From Sipunculus nudus (Eukaryota > Annelida > Sipuncula > Golfingiida > Sipunculidae): a DNA stretch of 64,000 nucleotides. A program made the translations under genes and the position numbers. Location of the stretch: the NCBI GenBank assembly GCA_026874595.1, contig CM049308.1, positions 26,834,367 to 26,898,366 of the forward strand, in the 5' to 3' direction. Shown piece by piece: positions 45,132-56,757 of this stretch. Under the pieces are notes generated by a model. That model was not told where the DNA came from. It worked only from the letters and a program-made list of their open reading frames with translations, and did not search any database. Numbering within the stretch: position 1 is the first letter of the stretch; every line of letters begins with the position of its first letter.

Positions 45132-47080
45132 CAGTACCGTATCGACCTAATAAGAGCCCCTTCCGTAATAAGCGCCCCCCCCCCCCCCTTCACTTAAAGA
45201 AAACTAAGGGATGAGCCATCCTTACCTCAATTTTCTCCCTAGCCAATATAACACTGGGCAACGTAATGCTTTCATTTCTCCCCGCCAAGCTTAAAAGTTA
45301 GCGCCAGTTTTTATTCCATCTCCGGTAGGCTTTATCATCTAATATTTTTATTAGTGGTCAAGTGTGTCATAGATAACATTGACTGAGTCCGTGAAGGCCG
45401 ACCCTGCAGGTGGCCATGTTGATCGGGTGACCTGAATTCAGGTATGTGGATGTATTATGCAATGAAATATATATACTTACCGTATTTGCTCGTGTACAGG
45501 GCAATAAATTTTATCCTAAAAATATTTGGCAAAGAAGGGTGGCTGTCTTATATACGGGTACAAGATTTTCAGCGTCCTCAGGGCCACAAAGGATAATTTA
45601 CGGCAATCAGCATTATTACGTCGGTCGAACTGGACGCCATGAATATCGGTGATCATGTACTATGGTGGTAATATACACTCAATAAAGAACATTACAATGC
45701 TTTGTTTGAATTTATCGTTTATAAATCAGATTTACATGTGCACATAGTTAAATAATTGGTAATAGAATGTTTGCCCTTGCCGCATTGACACGGATTTTAA
45801 ATGAATCAATATATGAAAGCCCTTCTGACAGTAGAGCCAATGATTTGCCGCGAACGCGGACGGAATCGCGGAGCTGACAGACCGAAACGGAATACTCAGT
45901 CCTTAAAATGTATAAGTTTTAATGTATTTCTTTTTTTTTTAAATATCTTAGCAATTCACTTGAAACATGTATGCAGTGACATAATTGTCGATACCGCTGA
46001 CAGCGTGCGAGGCTTACCCATTTGCTCAAGATCTCAGAGCCCTGGCTTGATTTGTGTTAATACAGCGCTCGCGCAAGGGATGCTGGGAACTTACTAGCCT
46101 ACTTGGCTAAATGCCGTCCAGTAGCACGTAACATGCATATTAAAACAAGGATGAATTTTTCATATGGTGCCGTATTTACCGTGTAAAATGTTCACGAGTC
46201 CAGTGAATGCGGAACCTGTCAGCTGGCTTCACTAACATACACGGAGACTCGCACATGGCACAAATACAACCCGTAGCGCGTTATAATTATAAATATGAAG
46301 CGGCCTTTCCCCAGGTGACGCGAAATTCAATGTTTGTCAAGCTTGTATTATTAGACAACGTCAAGAAATGAATGTATCATAACGGGACCGTGTTTCCGCG
46401 GGATATAAATATGACGAATTTCCTCACAATTTTAATACAAAACCCTGGATTTGGAGCGTATACGCACTGAAGTTAATATAATACCCCGGAGTCAGAGGGC
46501 CAGTATTTCAGCATTTATTAAAAAAACTTTTGCATGTAATATCATGCACACTGGAGAATAAAAAGGTCAATTATTGGCGATACCATTCCATTTCATACAT
46601 CGGCTCAGCTGTCAAAGGTATTTGCGTAAAGTGACTGACATAATCGGGGCACGACGTCCTGTATTATATTTTTTTCATCTTTCAAATAAATACCGTTTTT
46701 ACATACCTTTATATGAACATTTTATATATTCTACTACCTTATTAGGCGGTGACTTTTATTAAAGAGTTCATTTATTACTATCCTTATTTTTTCCTCTTCA
46801 TCTGCAAAGGAAATTTTGAACTTTAAAAAATTATACAATTCTCTCATACAACACAAAGTAAATTCGTCTGCAAATCGGTATCACTGTGATTGGTTATTAT
46901 TTTTTACAAACTTCACACAACCATCGCTAAAAGATCGTTGTTTTTCTCTAAATTGTCCTGAATGTGCTGTGAAGTTAAACACGTGTAGACAAGCCGCAGT
47001 GTTAAATTAGTGGATCGTAACGTGCTTTGGAAGTTGGCAGATGTGGCTTGGGGATGGGGCGCTTATTAGGGTATAAAAAT
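45132..47080. mobile_element. DNA transposon with CCTAATAAGCGCCCC ends (about 1.95 kb)
   Basis: Left CAGTACCGTATCGACCTAATAAG...GCGCCCC and right GGGGCGCTTATTAGGGTATA form inverted ends, and the same end occurs alone at 4340-4390. Interior frames (45,801-46,097; 46,574-46,762; 46,816-47,010) are short, and none is a recognisable transposase. The right end lies inside the span of the second TIR pair (next entry), so one of the two has been rearranged. Confidence 0.6.
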
Positions 47081-47262
47081 ATTTGGAAAAATTTAATTTT
47101 GAGAGCGGTATTAAAATATATAAACGATATAAAACGATATAAAATCCATGTAGTAGCACACTACCCGATTAGTGTAAAGGACTTACCAGTGTAAAATTTT
47201 AGAAAAATTATGCACGAAAGGTTATGTTTTTAGTTTTAAATTGAACACCGTAAAATACGGTA
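45478..47262. mobile_element. second TIR pair TACCGTATTTGCTCGTGTA / AAAATACGGTA, interleaved
   Basis: TACCGTATTTGCTCGTGTACAGGGC followed by GTGGCTGTCTTATATACGGGT is typical of the 'CGTATAAG' class of terminal sequences. The right end, CCGTAAAATACGGTAA, lies at 47,248-47,263. Its span starts inside and ends outside the element at 45,132-47,080, so the pairs are interleaved, not nested. Confidence 0.45.
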
Positions 47263-47280
47263 ATGATCTTAAAAAACGTG

Positions 47281-47529
47281 GTAGTGGTCCAGCCACACTG
47301 AATCCCCCTGTCTGTACCAGAGACGAAGTGGGGAATACGACAGTGAGCAAGCCCTGGTCACCAGGTCTGAGTCTCCTAGATGGTTTATAAGGTTGTGACA
47401 GTTCCTGAAGGTAAACAGCTTTATAAATAAAGACTTAAGTCTAAAATCTTATACGTTCCTGTACATAATACAAACATATTAATTTTACATGGATTGTACG
47501 AATAGTTATTATAACTAATCGCGGCACTC
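47281..47529. other. no gene seen
   Basis: Nothing recognisable. Confidence 0.4.
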
Positions 47530-47700
47530 CCCACAGCTCAAATGGTGGCTTTGGTAGTTTGTAGGAAGCCGAAGGAACCGGAGAAAACTACCAGCCTTGG
47601 ACGGGCAACTACAACCTACTCTCATTGCCACGCCGGGGATCGAACCCGGGTCGCCAGCGAAGAGAGCCGAGCGTTTTACCCCTCGACTGTCCAGGCCCCC
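47530..47700 (-). mobile_element. tRNA-derived SINE with intact B box
   Basis: On the minus strand, from 47,700: GGCCTGGACAGTCGAGGGGTAAAACGC (A-box region), ...GACCCGGGTTCGATCCCCGGCG (B box GGTTCGATCCC, with its TψC stem intact at about 47,632-47,653), then a body containing TTTTCTCCGGTTCC-TTCGGCTTCCT, a motif seen in mollusc and other invertebrate SINEs. RNA polymerase III would start at the right edge. The tRNA fold itself is incomplete, so it is not a working tRNA. Confidence 0.72.
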
Positions 47701-49399
47701 AACATGGATATCACAAACTTTACAGTATTATCAGAAATATAACACAACTGTCTTTATATCAATATAACTATTTGTAAGAGCAAGATTCTTTTTAATGAGT
47801 ATGGATTTACTTAAATTAGGTTCAAAATTATTATTCACAGAAGTTCATTTTTAGCAGATAACAAATTTGGACCATTTCAAGTGTTTGTATGAAAAATCTT
47901 ACGTCTCTTTCCGATATCTGCTGAACTAATTACTGCAGCTATTAACACTAAATTTTAGAGCCATATTGTATCTGCGATTGAGGCGTTACCTGGGCTGACC
48001 TGATAAAATTATCTTTTTACTTCTTCTAACTCGTTCAGGAAACATAATCACTTAAGCTTACAAGTCATGGTTAAATATTTATTTCTAAAAGTAATTACAA
48101 TTAAATGGCACCGCCTCTATGTTGATCTACTATGTGGGCTTAACGGTCTTATTCAATACTTCTTATGTAGGCCATAAGGTAAGGTCAGGGCGCAGGTCCA
48201 CAAACACAGTGAACTCTCCGTAGAGAGTGGAGGCTTACAGAGGTTAATTTCTGTATTATTTGTAATTTAATTTTGTGGTGGGCCTTCTAAGATCCCCCAG
48301 AGGGCAAAACCATCAGATACATTTTTACTTCCTTCATCCCATGTTCGCTATAGATTTAAAAAAATCTCATATTTAAAAACTGACCTTCGGGCATAATATT
48401 TATCAAAGGTGACAGATTTATGCCTGAAAGTAACTCTGATCCAATTTCCACGGGCGGTCACGCAGAAAGCGGTTTCCCATTATCGGTCAGTTGCGGGCGT
48501 CGAGGAGGCTTTAAGTTATTGCTCGGAATTTTCATCTAATATTTTCTTGTCTTTGATATGTAAAGATTCAGCTCGCTATGTCATTAAAGCTGTAATTGAA
48601 AGTATTTGTAAACTTATGAATTCAAAGTTAAATGTCAGCGTTTTTTGCAAAGCAACGAGGTTAATCAAAATACTTATCCTTGAGTATTAGATGTTATCAA
48701 GAAGTTCTGGCATAACATCAATCACACCTACTCAATTTTCTTTACATCAAGGGGGTTTGGTGAATCACATTACATCAATAATTGTGATTGATTCGCATTC
48801 ACTTCCGCTGCATTTTGCAATCACACAACGGATGCTGTTTCATGTAATTTAAAAAATCCTTTGTTTTCATTGATATGCATATATACTCTTCCGGCAGCTG
48901 TACTTTTTATTTTAAATACATAAGGGGATGAATTTATTAACTCACGATTCATTGTTACATCGGCCTCGTTAACTAATCTACCCAACACCGTGCTGTTCCT
49001 AATGAAGCCATATATAGCTATAACGTAATTAAATCTGCCATGCGGAATGTTCTCATGGAAGGAAGGACTCCATTTTTATTGGTTTCTATCAATCGTTTGT
49101 TATATTTTCTCCAAAACCTTTATATTACGTCTTCATTCGAGGTTTTGAATTGTTACCTTCCTGTCTACTCTACCATCATTACACTGATTTAAAACTAGGA
49201 AAAGACCGAACTGGTGACCATTTGATTTCTCAAGATTTATTTATCCTATATCATGCATGCTATCTTCATGTGTCTTTTGAATCAAGCACTGATAAAATGT
49301 AAAAGATGGAATGTCCATCAGACTTAGTGGATTTCCAGCGGCGTATACGCATGATTTACCGAAAGGGGTGGGTTGGGGGATGCATGACCGCTGAAATTC

Positions 49400-49400
<1 letters not shown>
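47701..49400. other. no gene seen
   Basis: A 93-codon frame at 48,409-48,690 has ordinary composition and no family resemblance. Otherwise AT-rich DNA. Confidence 0.4.

Positions 49401-49402
<2 letters not shown>

Positions 49403-49454
<52 letters not shown>
49403..49454. repeat. (TA)n microsatellite, about 26 units
   Basis: A pure TA array just upstream of the Helitron-like 3' terminal region. Confidence 0.97.
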
Positions 49455-49457
<3 letters not shown>

Positions 49458-49506
49458 ATTTTCTCTTTTTTGTGTCCAATTATTTTCATAAAGTAATTTT
49501 CTTAGC

Positions 49507-49822
49507 GTCTGGTAAGTATAACATCAGCATAAACGACGCACCTGGGTTTTTGTAATTTCCTCTGACAAGTGGCCGGGTTTATGTTTTTGCCGGCGTTGGT
49601 TTGTCTGTTAGCAACATTACACAAAACTTCATTAACGGATTTTGATGAAATTTCAGGATAGCTCGGCAATGATACAAGGAACAATTGATTAAAATTTGTG
49701 TGATCTGGATCATCATCTGGATCCAGGGATTTTAAAAGGAAAAATTATGCATTTCTGACAATACCATATCGGGTTAATGAGCTGCCTTGGCGGAGGTATG
49801 TGCTCTATGAGTGCTTTTCTAG
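49507..49822 (+). mobile_element. Helitron-like 3' terminal segment
   Basis: It ends GGCGGAGG..., a hairpin GTGCTC-TAT-GAGTGC (49,800-49,814, two G-T pairs), TTTT and CTAG|T (49,819-49,823), again hairpin plus CTRR. The upstream part (GCCGGCGTTGGTTTGTCTGTTAGCAACATTAC, AACGGATTTTGATGAAATTTCA, GTGTGATCTGGATCATCATCTGG) belongs to a tail sequence I know as common in invertebrate repeats. The left boundary is a guess. No coding. Confidence 0.5.
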
Positions 49823-50433
49823 TTTTTTTTATATCTTTCCGGATACTCAAAATAAAACTATATACCGTTTTATGTTGATGAGCGTATCCATTTTCTTTAC
49901 AGATGGTCTTCTCATATTTCGTACAGTTCCTGTTTTTCGATGAACTGTAATAAACTTCACTTTTCTAATATCTTCTCGGGTCATAACATCCTTGTATTGG
50001 TGATTCTAGTAAAGGTAACCATTTGAAGGTGGTGGTGGTGCTACTTTTAACAAAGGTAACTCTAGTATTTACGCATTGTAACTAAACTTTTTCTCTGAAC
50101 TCAATACACGGAAGAAAAATAATAAGGTCCATAAGCAGGTTCGTGTGGATGCTTTATCATCCTTCTATATTTACTTCTTTAATGAAACCAAAATATATAA
50201 CAAAAACATTTTTTTTCTAATGGGTCGAAAACAAGTATTTCCTTTGCCGTTCATTTGAATATCCACCAAATTCCTCTCCGTTGCATACATTAAAACAATA
50301 ACTGTCAAAAAAAATTTCTTCTCACTGACAGTTAAAATCTGTTTTTAAATTCTGAATAATAATTAGGAAAGTTTCAATTTTTAAATAATTGTTTTGACTA
50401 TTGATCTTCTCTATCATATTCTAAATTCTCACC
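49823..50433. other. no gene seen; (GGT)n near 50,030
   Basis: AT-rich with a short GGTGGTGGTGG run. Confidence 0.4.
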
Positions 50434-50441
50434 TTTCTCAG

Positions 50442-50545
50442 GTATCGTTTTATTCACAACAAAACATAATTTACCAGTCAGGCCTGGCTGGTAGTAGCGG
50501 CAGCCTGCCACCCAAACGTCGATTTTTATTAAATGAAGACGATAT
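50442..50545 (+). other. possible coding exon fragment (GSLPPKRRF)
   Basis: After a good polypyrimidine tract and AG (CACCTTTCTCAG at 50,431-50,442) the frame reads SGLAGSSGSLPPKRRFLLNE, then DDI. Codons are G/C-richer than the surrounding DNA (GGC, CTG, CCC, CGT), which draws the eye. No clear donor follows and no family is recognised. AG at 50,478-50,482 (TTTACCAG) is an alternative acceptor. Confidence 0.22.
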
Positions 50546-50739
50546 ATATACATGTTTTTGTTGTTTTCGGATCAATTCTAGTATATGCGGATATGTGCAC
50601 ACCACTTCTTACAGTACTGTTTTCAGCTGCTTGTCGAACTGTCTTTTTACCGAGTTAAGAAATAAAGAGACGTTATTCTGCTTGAATACGAATAATAAAT
50701 ATTACATTCACGGTTGACTTGCGGGTATTCATGCTGCAG

Positions 50740-50836
50740 TTATTAATAACGAGGCTGGTTTTACTAGGAGAGTATGTCATGCCGTCTGCCATGACGGCTT
50801 GGCAGATTCGTGAAAATGCCATAGAGAAGCAAGGAG
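50740..50836 (+). other. possible coding exon (PSAMTAWQIRENAIEKQG)
   Basis: Between CATGCTGCAG (ends 50,739) and GAG|GTAATT (GT at 50,837) the frame is open for 97 bases and reads VMPSAMTAWQIRENAIEKQG. The AW-x-IR-x core superficially recalls the paired-domain helix 'FAWEIRD' but with an extra residue before it, so I do not assign a family. It has the same strand and is about 200 bases from the fragment at 50,442. Composition is less AT-rich than flanks. Confidence 0.25.
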
Positions 50837-50839
50837 GTA

Positions 50840-53529
50840 ATTAATGTAATTAATTTAGTTTAACAACATTTTTTTCTTTATTTTTTTAGCAAATATAACA
50901 AGACCATATAAGCCTCTGATGTCATATATGCTACCACACAGCAAACATTTCGATCTGACCTGTTGATATTGAAGGTTCTATTATGCTTGCGTCATAATTC
51001 GCAGACCCCTATCGGTTAATTTTAGAAGGCCTGAGTGTCATGTTGTCATGGCTAGGCTGGTAGTTAACCGTTTTTAGTTTACTCTGTGAATTTATAAATG
51101 TATAAAAATGCGATGGCGCAGCACCTAACGTCCATCTTCCTTAGTCCACAATTGACCGTCTCCTACTAAGTATCTCAACAGTCGCTGGAGTTTTCATCAT
51201 GAAACTTTGGACATTTATTCGTCATTTGAACAATATGCAAAATAAGCTTTCGGTGGCGGCATCTATGTTCACCTACTTTCTGTCGGATGTATTGGTCTTT
51301 TTTAAAGTAAGGTTATAAAGTATTATTATTTTTGATTTTCATAGCATAGAAGATGCTGTTCGAGGAAGGGGAATAAAAAATCTGAATTAATTCAAATAAT
51401 TTTCGAAATATATCAATTGGATGTTTTGCATACATGATGTAATGTATGTTACCAAATATCTCATGAACGGCTGCAGTGTCCAGTACCTAATTTCACAGAA
51501 ATATTGACCATGTGACTGGTGTGAGATTTTAAGCATTAACCTTATTCCTGCGGTCATTTCTGCTTATCCCAGATAGGTAAAAAAGTATTAATATTTTAGC
51601 TTTCATTTCGAATGAGACTTGACCAAAGAAGAAGGGAAAGGAAATAACTGAATTCAATCAATTTATTTTCTAGAAATCGTCTTTATGGAACTTATTTCAC
51701 CAAAAGTCTCAGAAATTGCTTTTTCACTTTCATTGTTTTATATCGTGACCAACGGCCATCATGCGCTGTATATAGCAAAGAATAACCATTAAAGCAAGAA
51801 TTCCTTGTTTTACAGAGGTGATACCAGGCTGTAGTCTTATGTTTATATATAAACCGTTACATACCCCCCTATTAGGCTGATTTTATTAAGAGTGATCCAG
51901 ATAAGGGCTATTGTGGAAACTGAAAAGTAGTTAACTGTTACCTACATTCTGCATGTTATAAACGATTTAAAATTCAAACAAAAGGCCAGAATCTTAGGAA
52001 TAATTCGATAGATTTCCTTGAAATTCCGAATTCTAATTAATCTAGTAGCACTCTAATCCAGCAGCAGACTGGTGGACCAACTGCAGTCTTTACACTTTCA
52101 CACATTTCTACTCGCAGTAGTTCTTAGTATGACGTACAGCTATACGTTTAACGTTTGAACGTCAGCATGCAGGGCGCAAATCGTAACCATAGAGTCCGGA
52201 AAGGTCACATGCTGACAGGTCCTGATAATTCCTTTGTGGAAATCCGAAAAGTTACTGTAACTTTTAGTTATGAGTTATAGGACGGAAACATATTTGTACA
52301 TCTCAGAGGCAAAGACTCCTGTCAGGAAAAAAAAACTAGAGGCCAGATTTCTTTGGAATGGTTGGTGATATTCTGATGAAACTCAGAGCGCCGATTGATC
52401 TTGTAGAATTTTAACTGCTGCTGTTTTACGCTTTTTATTTGCATTTGTGGGGATGACACTCTACAGCCATTGATCTGAAATTCAGTAATTAGGGTACAAA
52501 TCGTAAAAGTAAGCCCCAAGAGGTCCACTATCCACGTGCAAATAGGTCTCAATAGATCCTCCATGGCAATTAAAAAAATATATCACTGTTCCAGAGCATT
52601 TGAAATTAAGTCTACTAATAGTAACAATACATTAAAAAAGCCAGTTTTCTCAGGAACTACTGTCCCCATTGTCAAGATAATTGTTTTGCTAATACCAGCC
52701 AGAAAAGAATATAGGAACCACGTACAATTTCTCAATTGTTATGCATTTTAACTTTTATTTTTGAGAATGACAATGGTCTAACTATCTTAAGCAGTGCACA
52801 TATCGTAATTGTTAGACAAAAACTTCCAGTTGATTATCAAAACAATATATGATTTTTCAGAAGATCTGAAAAGAGATGGTGCAAGGCACATGTTTAAGTG
52901 GTACATAATCTCAGAAGCCTCCCCAAAGCAAGGCGTAACTTCTGGGCATTCGACCTGGGAGGTTCAAAATTTACATGCAGACTTATTGAGATAACATTAT
53001 CTTGGAAACCCAAGATCAAGTAAATAGGGCATATTAATGTGCCATTGCCTTTGGAATATGTGTTCAGCTGAGCTTCATGGCCAGTTATCCACTAGTTTTA
53101 TAATTCATGTGTCAATGTCAAATTTGTCATATGATTTATCAATGGGTGAACTGTATGGAAGTAATGGCAGCGGAGGTCATCGATCTTTCCACTTCCCTAC
53201 GCCGAGAGTCAGCCTGAGATACGAGGCTATATATAACAGTAAAATAAACTGATACAGTATATAAACTGCTTGTGTAGACATGAGAACCAGATCGTCTTTT
53301 GTATAGTTAGTACGAATTGAGGTATTCCTAATAGTCCTATTTATCACAACGTTTAGTTTCGTTTTTTTTCCTTATACATTGGTTGACTATGAAAAGCCGT
53401 ACATGTACATGTGTATAATTGTCGACAATTAATACTTGTAGTAAATATAGTTCTAATTGCTTCACTTCAGCTTTTACTTTAAGTATCCGATATTAAGGCC
53501 ACCTTTAGACGTATCAATGAGCTACTTAT
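50840..53529. other. no gene seen
   Basis: Only short frames (for example 52,322-52,564 minus, 52,536-52,751 plus). No repeats or element ends recognised. Confidence 0.4.
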
Positions 53530-53790
53530 TATTCTGGTGAATTTTAAGACATTACCCGAAGGCCTAATTTATCAATCATGTTACAGTCCGTCGGATCCCC
53601 GTTGTTCGCCATGTTCCATAACTCCCGAGGCACAAAGTGTGGCGCGTTCACCTGTCATTATATAGGAAGGAAGTGACCTGTGCTGTGGTGCAGCTACCAG
53701 CCTTAAGAACCTTCTACGGTGACACAGCCTCCCCCCCCCCCCCCCGAATTCTCAAAAAATATTCCGGATAGAAATACTTCTGAGAAACAT
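53530..53790 (+). repeat. diverged duplication, copy 1
   Basis: TTATC.ATCATRTTACAGTCC.TCGGATCCCCGT then, after diverged sequence, TTCCGGATR.AAAT matches 55,172-55,430, 1.65 kb downstream, in the same orientation. GC-richer than surroundings. Contains a poly-C run (53,731-53,746). Confidence 0.75.
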
Positions 53791-54380
53791 GACCATGCAT
53801 AAATGGATGGTTTTATAGCCAAGTGACCATGCCTAAGTGTAAATCTATCCGTTAGTTATATTTATATCTATTTATATATCTATGTATATTTTTTACCTTG
53901 GCTACTGCTCAGTAGATTTTTTACCTATATATTAATGATTCGCTTTTTATAACATCAATACGCTATAGTCAACAAACAGGATTAAATCCGTTTTATATTT
54001 ACCGACATATAATATACAAAAATAGTCAATTCTGCAACAAATCAACAGAGGCCTTAATTGGCATTTGACATTTTTCTGTATGATTATTTGACAGGGTTTA
54101 ATCTATGTATCTTCCTGGCTGATTAAATCTAGATTACTCGCAAAATGCACCTTAAAAAATTTTCCCCAATGTCCCTTTGGGACTTATGGTAACTTTCTTG
54201 CTACTTTCTTCAAGTATGATGTAACAATGGTTAGCATAATTCTTTTCTCATTTAATATTTTTGGTTGAGGTAACCGTTTCTATTTTTAATGCTTGTTTAA
54301 CTACCATGTACATCTGCAGAATTCCATTTCGATTTCAGACTACGTGACAGGGGATTACACGCGTTAATCCTTGCGTCAAC
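53791..54380. other. no gene seen
   Basis: AT-rich, nothing recognisable. Confidence 0.4.
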
Positions 54381-54382
54381 CG

Positions 54383-54455
54383 CCTCGGCTTAGATTCGTA
54401 CTCACGATCTCCAGGCTTTGAGCCCTGTGCTCTAGCCCTAGATCACGGAAGCCGG
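54383..54455 (-). mobile_element. tRNA pseudogene / SINE head (Leu-CAA-like)
   Basis: On the minus strand CCGGCTT pairs with AAGCCGA to form an acceptor stem. GTGATCTAGGGCTAGAGCAC is a D-arm and A-box. CAGGG-CTCAAAG-CCTGG is an anticodon arm with T33 and anticodon CAA. TACGAATC stands in the T-arm, degenerate from TTCGAATC. Mismatches in the T stem and absence of the long class II variable arm say it is a SINE head or pseudogene, not a functional tRNA. Confidence 0.55.
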
Positions 54456-54902
54456 TAACGGTTAAATCATAATGTTTCAATGTTAAGTGAGCGTTTTGCC
54501 ATGTGTTTTCTGTATTAGTACGGAATTAAAGCATGAGTCAAGCAGGGACAAGGCCGTAATGTGGTTGGTTGTGACGTCACGGATGATCTTCTGAAAGGGC
54601 TTGTGTCTTAACAAACACTTTGTTTATGGTAATTTCTGAGAGTTATATTTCTGCAGAGGTCTAATCCTGCCAGAGTTCTAAGAAAGAAAGGACATAAAAA
54701 GGTGAACAACATAAAAACTGAACATTGTGTAGTGAACTAACGTCAACTACCTGGCATGGAGATATGTACAAATTGCATTGAACTTCTCGGTCAAAAGTTT
54801 AGGTATAATTCCTTATTCAGATTTCACGGTTTTATTGAAGGTATATAAGATAATCGATTAATAATTGATCATTGGTCGTTTTATTTCTTTCAATCATCGA
54901 AC

Positions 54903-55214
54903 ATGATTTTACAAGTTAATTTACCACAAGTTAATCGAATTAGCCTTGCAGAAAGGGAAATTCTCAGGAATATGAAGACAGCTTCAAAACAAATCACACA
55001 ACCGCCGTTTTGTTCTGTTAAAAAAAATATTTACATTTCTGAAGGCATACTTTCTGATATGTTACATGATTACATAATGGAAATTCAAACATACGTGGCG
55101 TTAGCGATAAGCATGCATCCTGAACACGGCAATTTACTTAGACAGACCTTAGTTCTTCCAGATTTGTTTGTTTGGTATTTCAGAAGAATTTTTAGACATT
55201 GCCTTAGGATCTGA
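54903..55214 (+). CDS. hypothetical 103-aa open frame
   Basis: ATG-initiated frame with plausible protein character (LAEREILRNMKTASKQ, then EGILSDMLHDYIMEIQTYV, alternating amphipathic residues). Its last ~14 codons run into the duplicated segment at 55,172. No family, no splice evidence, no second reading of the frame in the other duplicate. It may be chance. Confidence 0.2.
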   Translation: MILQVNLPQVNRISLAEREILRNMKTASKQITQPPFCSVKKNIYISEGILSDMLHDYIMEIQTYVALAISMHPEHGNLLRQTLVLPDLFVWYFRRIFRHCLRI

Positions 55215-55430
55215 TTTATCCATCATATTACAGTCCATCGGATCCCCGTAGCTTGTCATGTACCTGAAGTCCCGGGCCGTAAAGTCTAGTGCTTCCTCCC
55301 GTCGTTAGGGGTGACGCTGAGCGCCGGCAGCTCTGCGGCGCTCGTGACCAGCCTGAAGGAGCTTCAACAGTGCTGGAGCCCCCCTGTGTCTCAAAAGATG
55401 TTCCGGATGAAATTCCCGCTAAGAAACAGC
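55172..55430 (+). repeat. diverged duplication, copy 2
   Basis: Partner of 53,530-53,790. Landmarks TTTAGACATT, TTATCCATCATATTACAGTCC, CGGATCCCCGTAGC and ATGTTCCGGATGAAATTC. Lies within the most G+C-rich non-repetitive stretch of the right half (55,230-55,960). Confidence 0.75.
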
Positions 55431-55535
55431 AACTGACTGCTCGTTGCGTTAATTAGAAGTTGTCAGCCTCCCCGTAAGCTAGTGTTTGCCTTTATTGTGT
55501 AGAGCCAACGTGAGACGGTAGGGAACAATTAGACA

Positions 55536-55883
55536 GTGGCCAGCGGAGCTCACAAAGAAAATTGGCATCGTTACCTTGTTTTCCGGTTGTGTGGGAAAAT
55601 TGAACTGTACCCATTACCCATTATTTCCTCAGCTAACGAGGAGACAGTTGCAAGTGCCTCTCAATATGTAAAAATATTTCAATTTATTATCTCTGCCCGC
55701 AGTAATGTGAAACGAGACCAGGGGCTACAATGCTGTCTGCTTGGGGCGGTTGGTTTAGCAGACGACAAAGCAGGCTTGTCAGACAAGCGCGGGCTTTGGT
55801 TAGTATCGTCTGCTTCGGTGGAGGGCCCTGCAGCATGGCGTATTAATTTACCAATGTCCCTCCCTGTGTTCCGGACTCATTGA
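55536..55883 (+). other. open frame in GC-richer stretch, unassigned
   Basis: 115 codons from a GTG, so only an internal exon is possible. AG at 55,700 (TCTGCCCGCAG) could be an acceptor. Ala/Ser/Leu-rich end (GLADDKAGLSDKRG). No family recognised. Could equally be conserved non-coding DNA. Confidence 0.18.
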
Positions 55884-56662
55884 CGGTCTCGTAACTAAGC
55901 ACCGTTGCTCATTAGTGCTTCAACGATAGGTATCCTCCCAACCGGAAGACCATATAGTCTATAAAACCTAGACACGAATTCAGCCAGCAGGGATCATGTC
56001 TGTGCATTAACATAGACTACTAAGTGGCACAATAGTAAACGTTTATGGCAGCGGTTGTATAGGTGACATTTTGTTATTGCTAACATGTTCAACATCGCGT
56101 GTTTTTTAAAAAGATCGGTTGTATAAAACAGGACTTTTCTTTAAAAATAATAATATCAGCTTTCGGTTATCGCACCTACACAAATGTATTGTCGCTTTTT
56201 TAAGTCGGGGGGAAATGAATGTTGTAGCATCACTTGCTGGTTTACCCAAAATAAACTACCAGACCAGACAATCCATTAATGAAAAAGTTTTTTTTAAAAT
56301 AACAAATGGACAGTATATAATTAATTTGATTTAATATTTTATATTTCCGGTAATATGAAAATTAAAGATATTAAGAGTTTCATTAAGCTCGTCAATAAAC
56401 CTGATAAGATTTGTGAGTGATTTGTCATGTACAGATAGCAGGATCTCTGTGGAATTTTAATCATTGTAGTAATCTTCATTCTGGTTAAGTTGTCAGAGCA
56501 ACCTGCAGGTATTACACTTAATCGTTTTACAGTAACTAAATGGGTAATGTTTGATATTTACACGTTAAATTCTTTCATCTATGTAATTTTTAATACTTGT
56601 ATCGTAAAATTTATTAGATTTTACGATTTCTCAGATTATGAAGCCATATCTCTTTAAGGTTT

Positions 56663-56663
<1 letters not shown>
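55884..56663. other. no gene seen
   Basis: Returns to AT-rich DNA. Short frames only. Confidence 0.4.

Positions 56664-56722
<59 letters not shown>
56664..56722. repeat. (TA)n microsatellite, about 29 units
   Basis: A pure TA array followed by imperfect TATATGTAT repeats to 56,757. Confidence 0.97.
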
Positions 56723-56725
<3 letters not shown>

Positions 56726-56757
56726 GAAAATATATATGTATTATATGTATATATATA

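Noticed and set aside
50740-50836. Assignment to a Pax paired domain
   Set aside because: Only a few residues match and spacing is off by one; kept as unassigned exon candidate.
54383-54455. Functional tRNA-Leu(CAA)
   Set aside because: No long variable arm and a mismatched T stem; better read as a SINE head or pseudogene.
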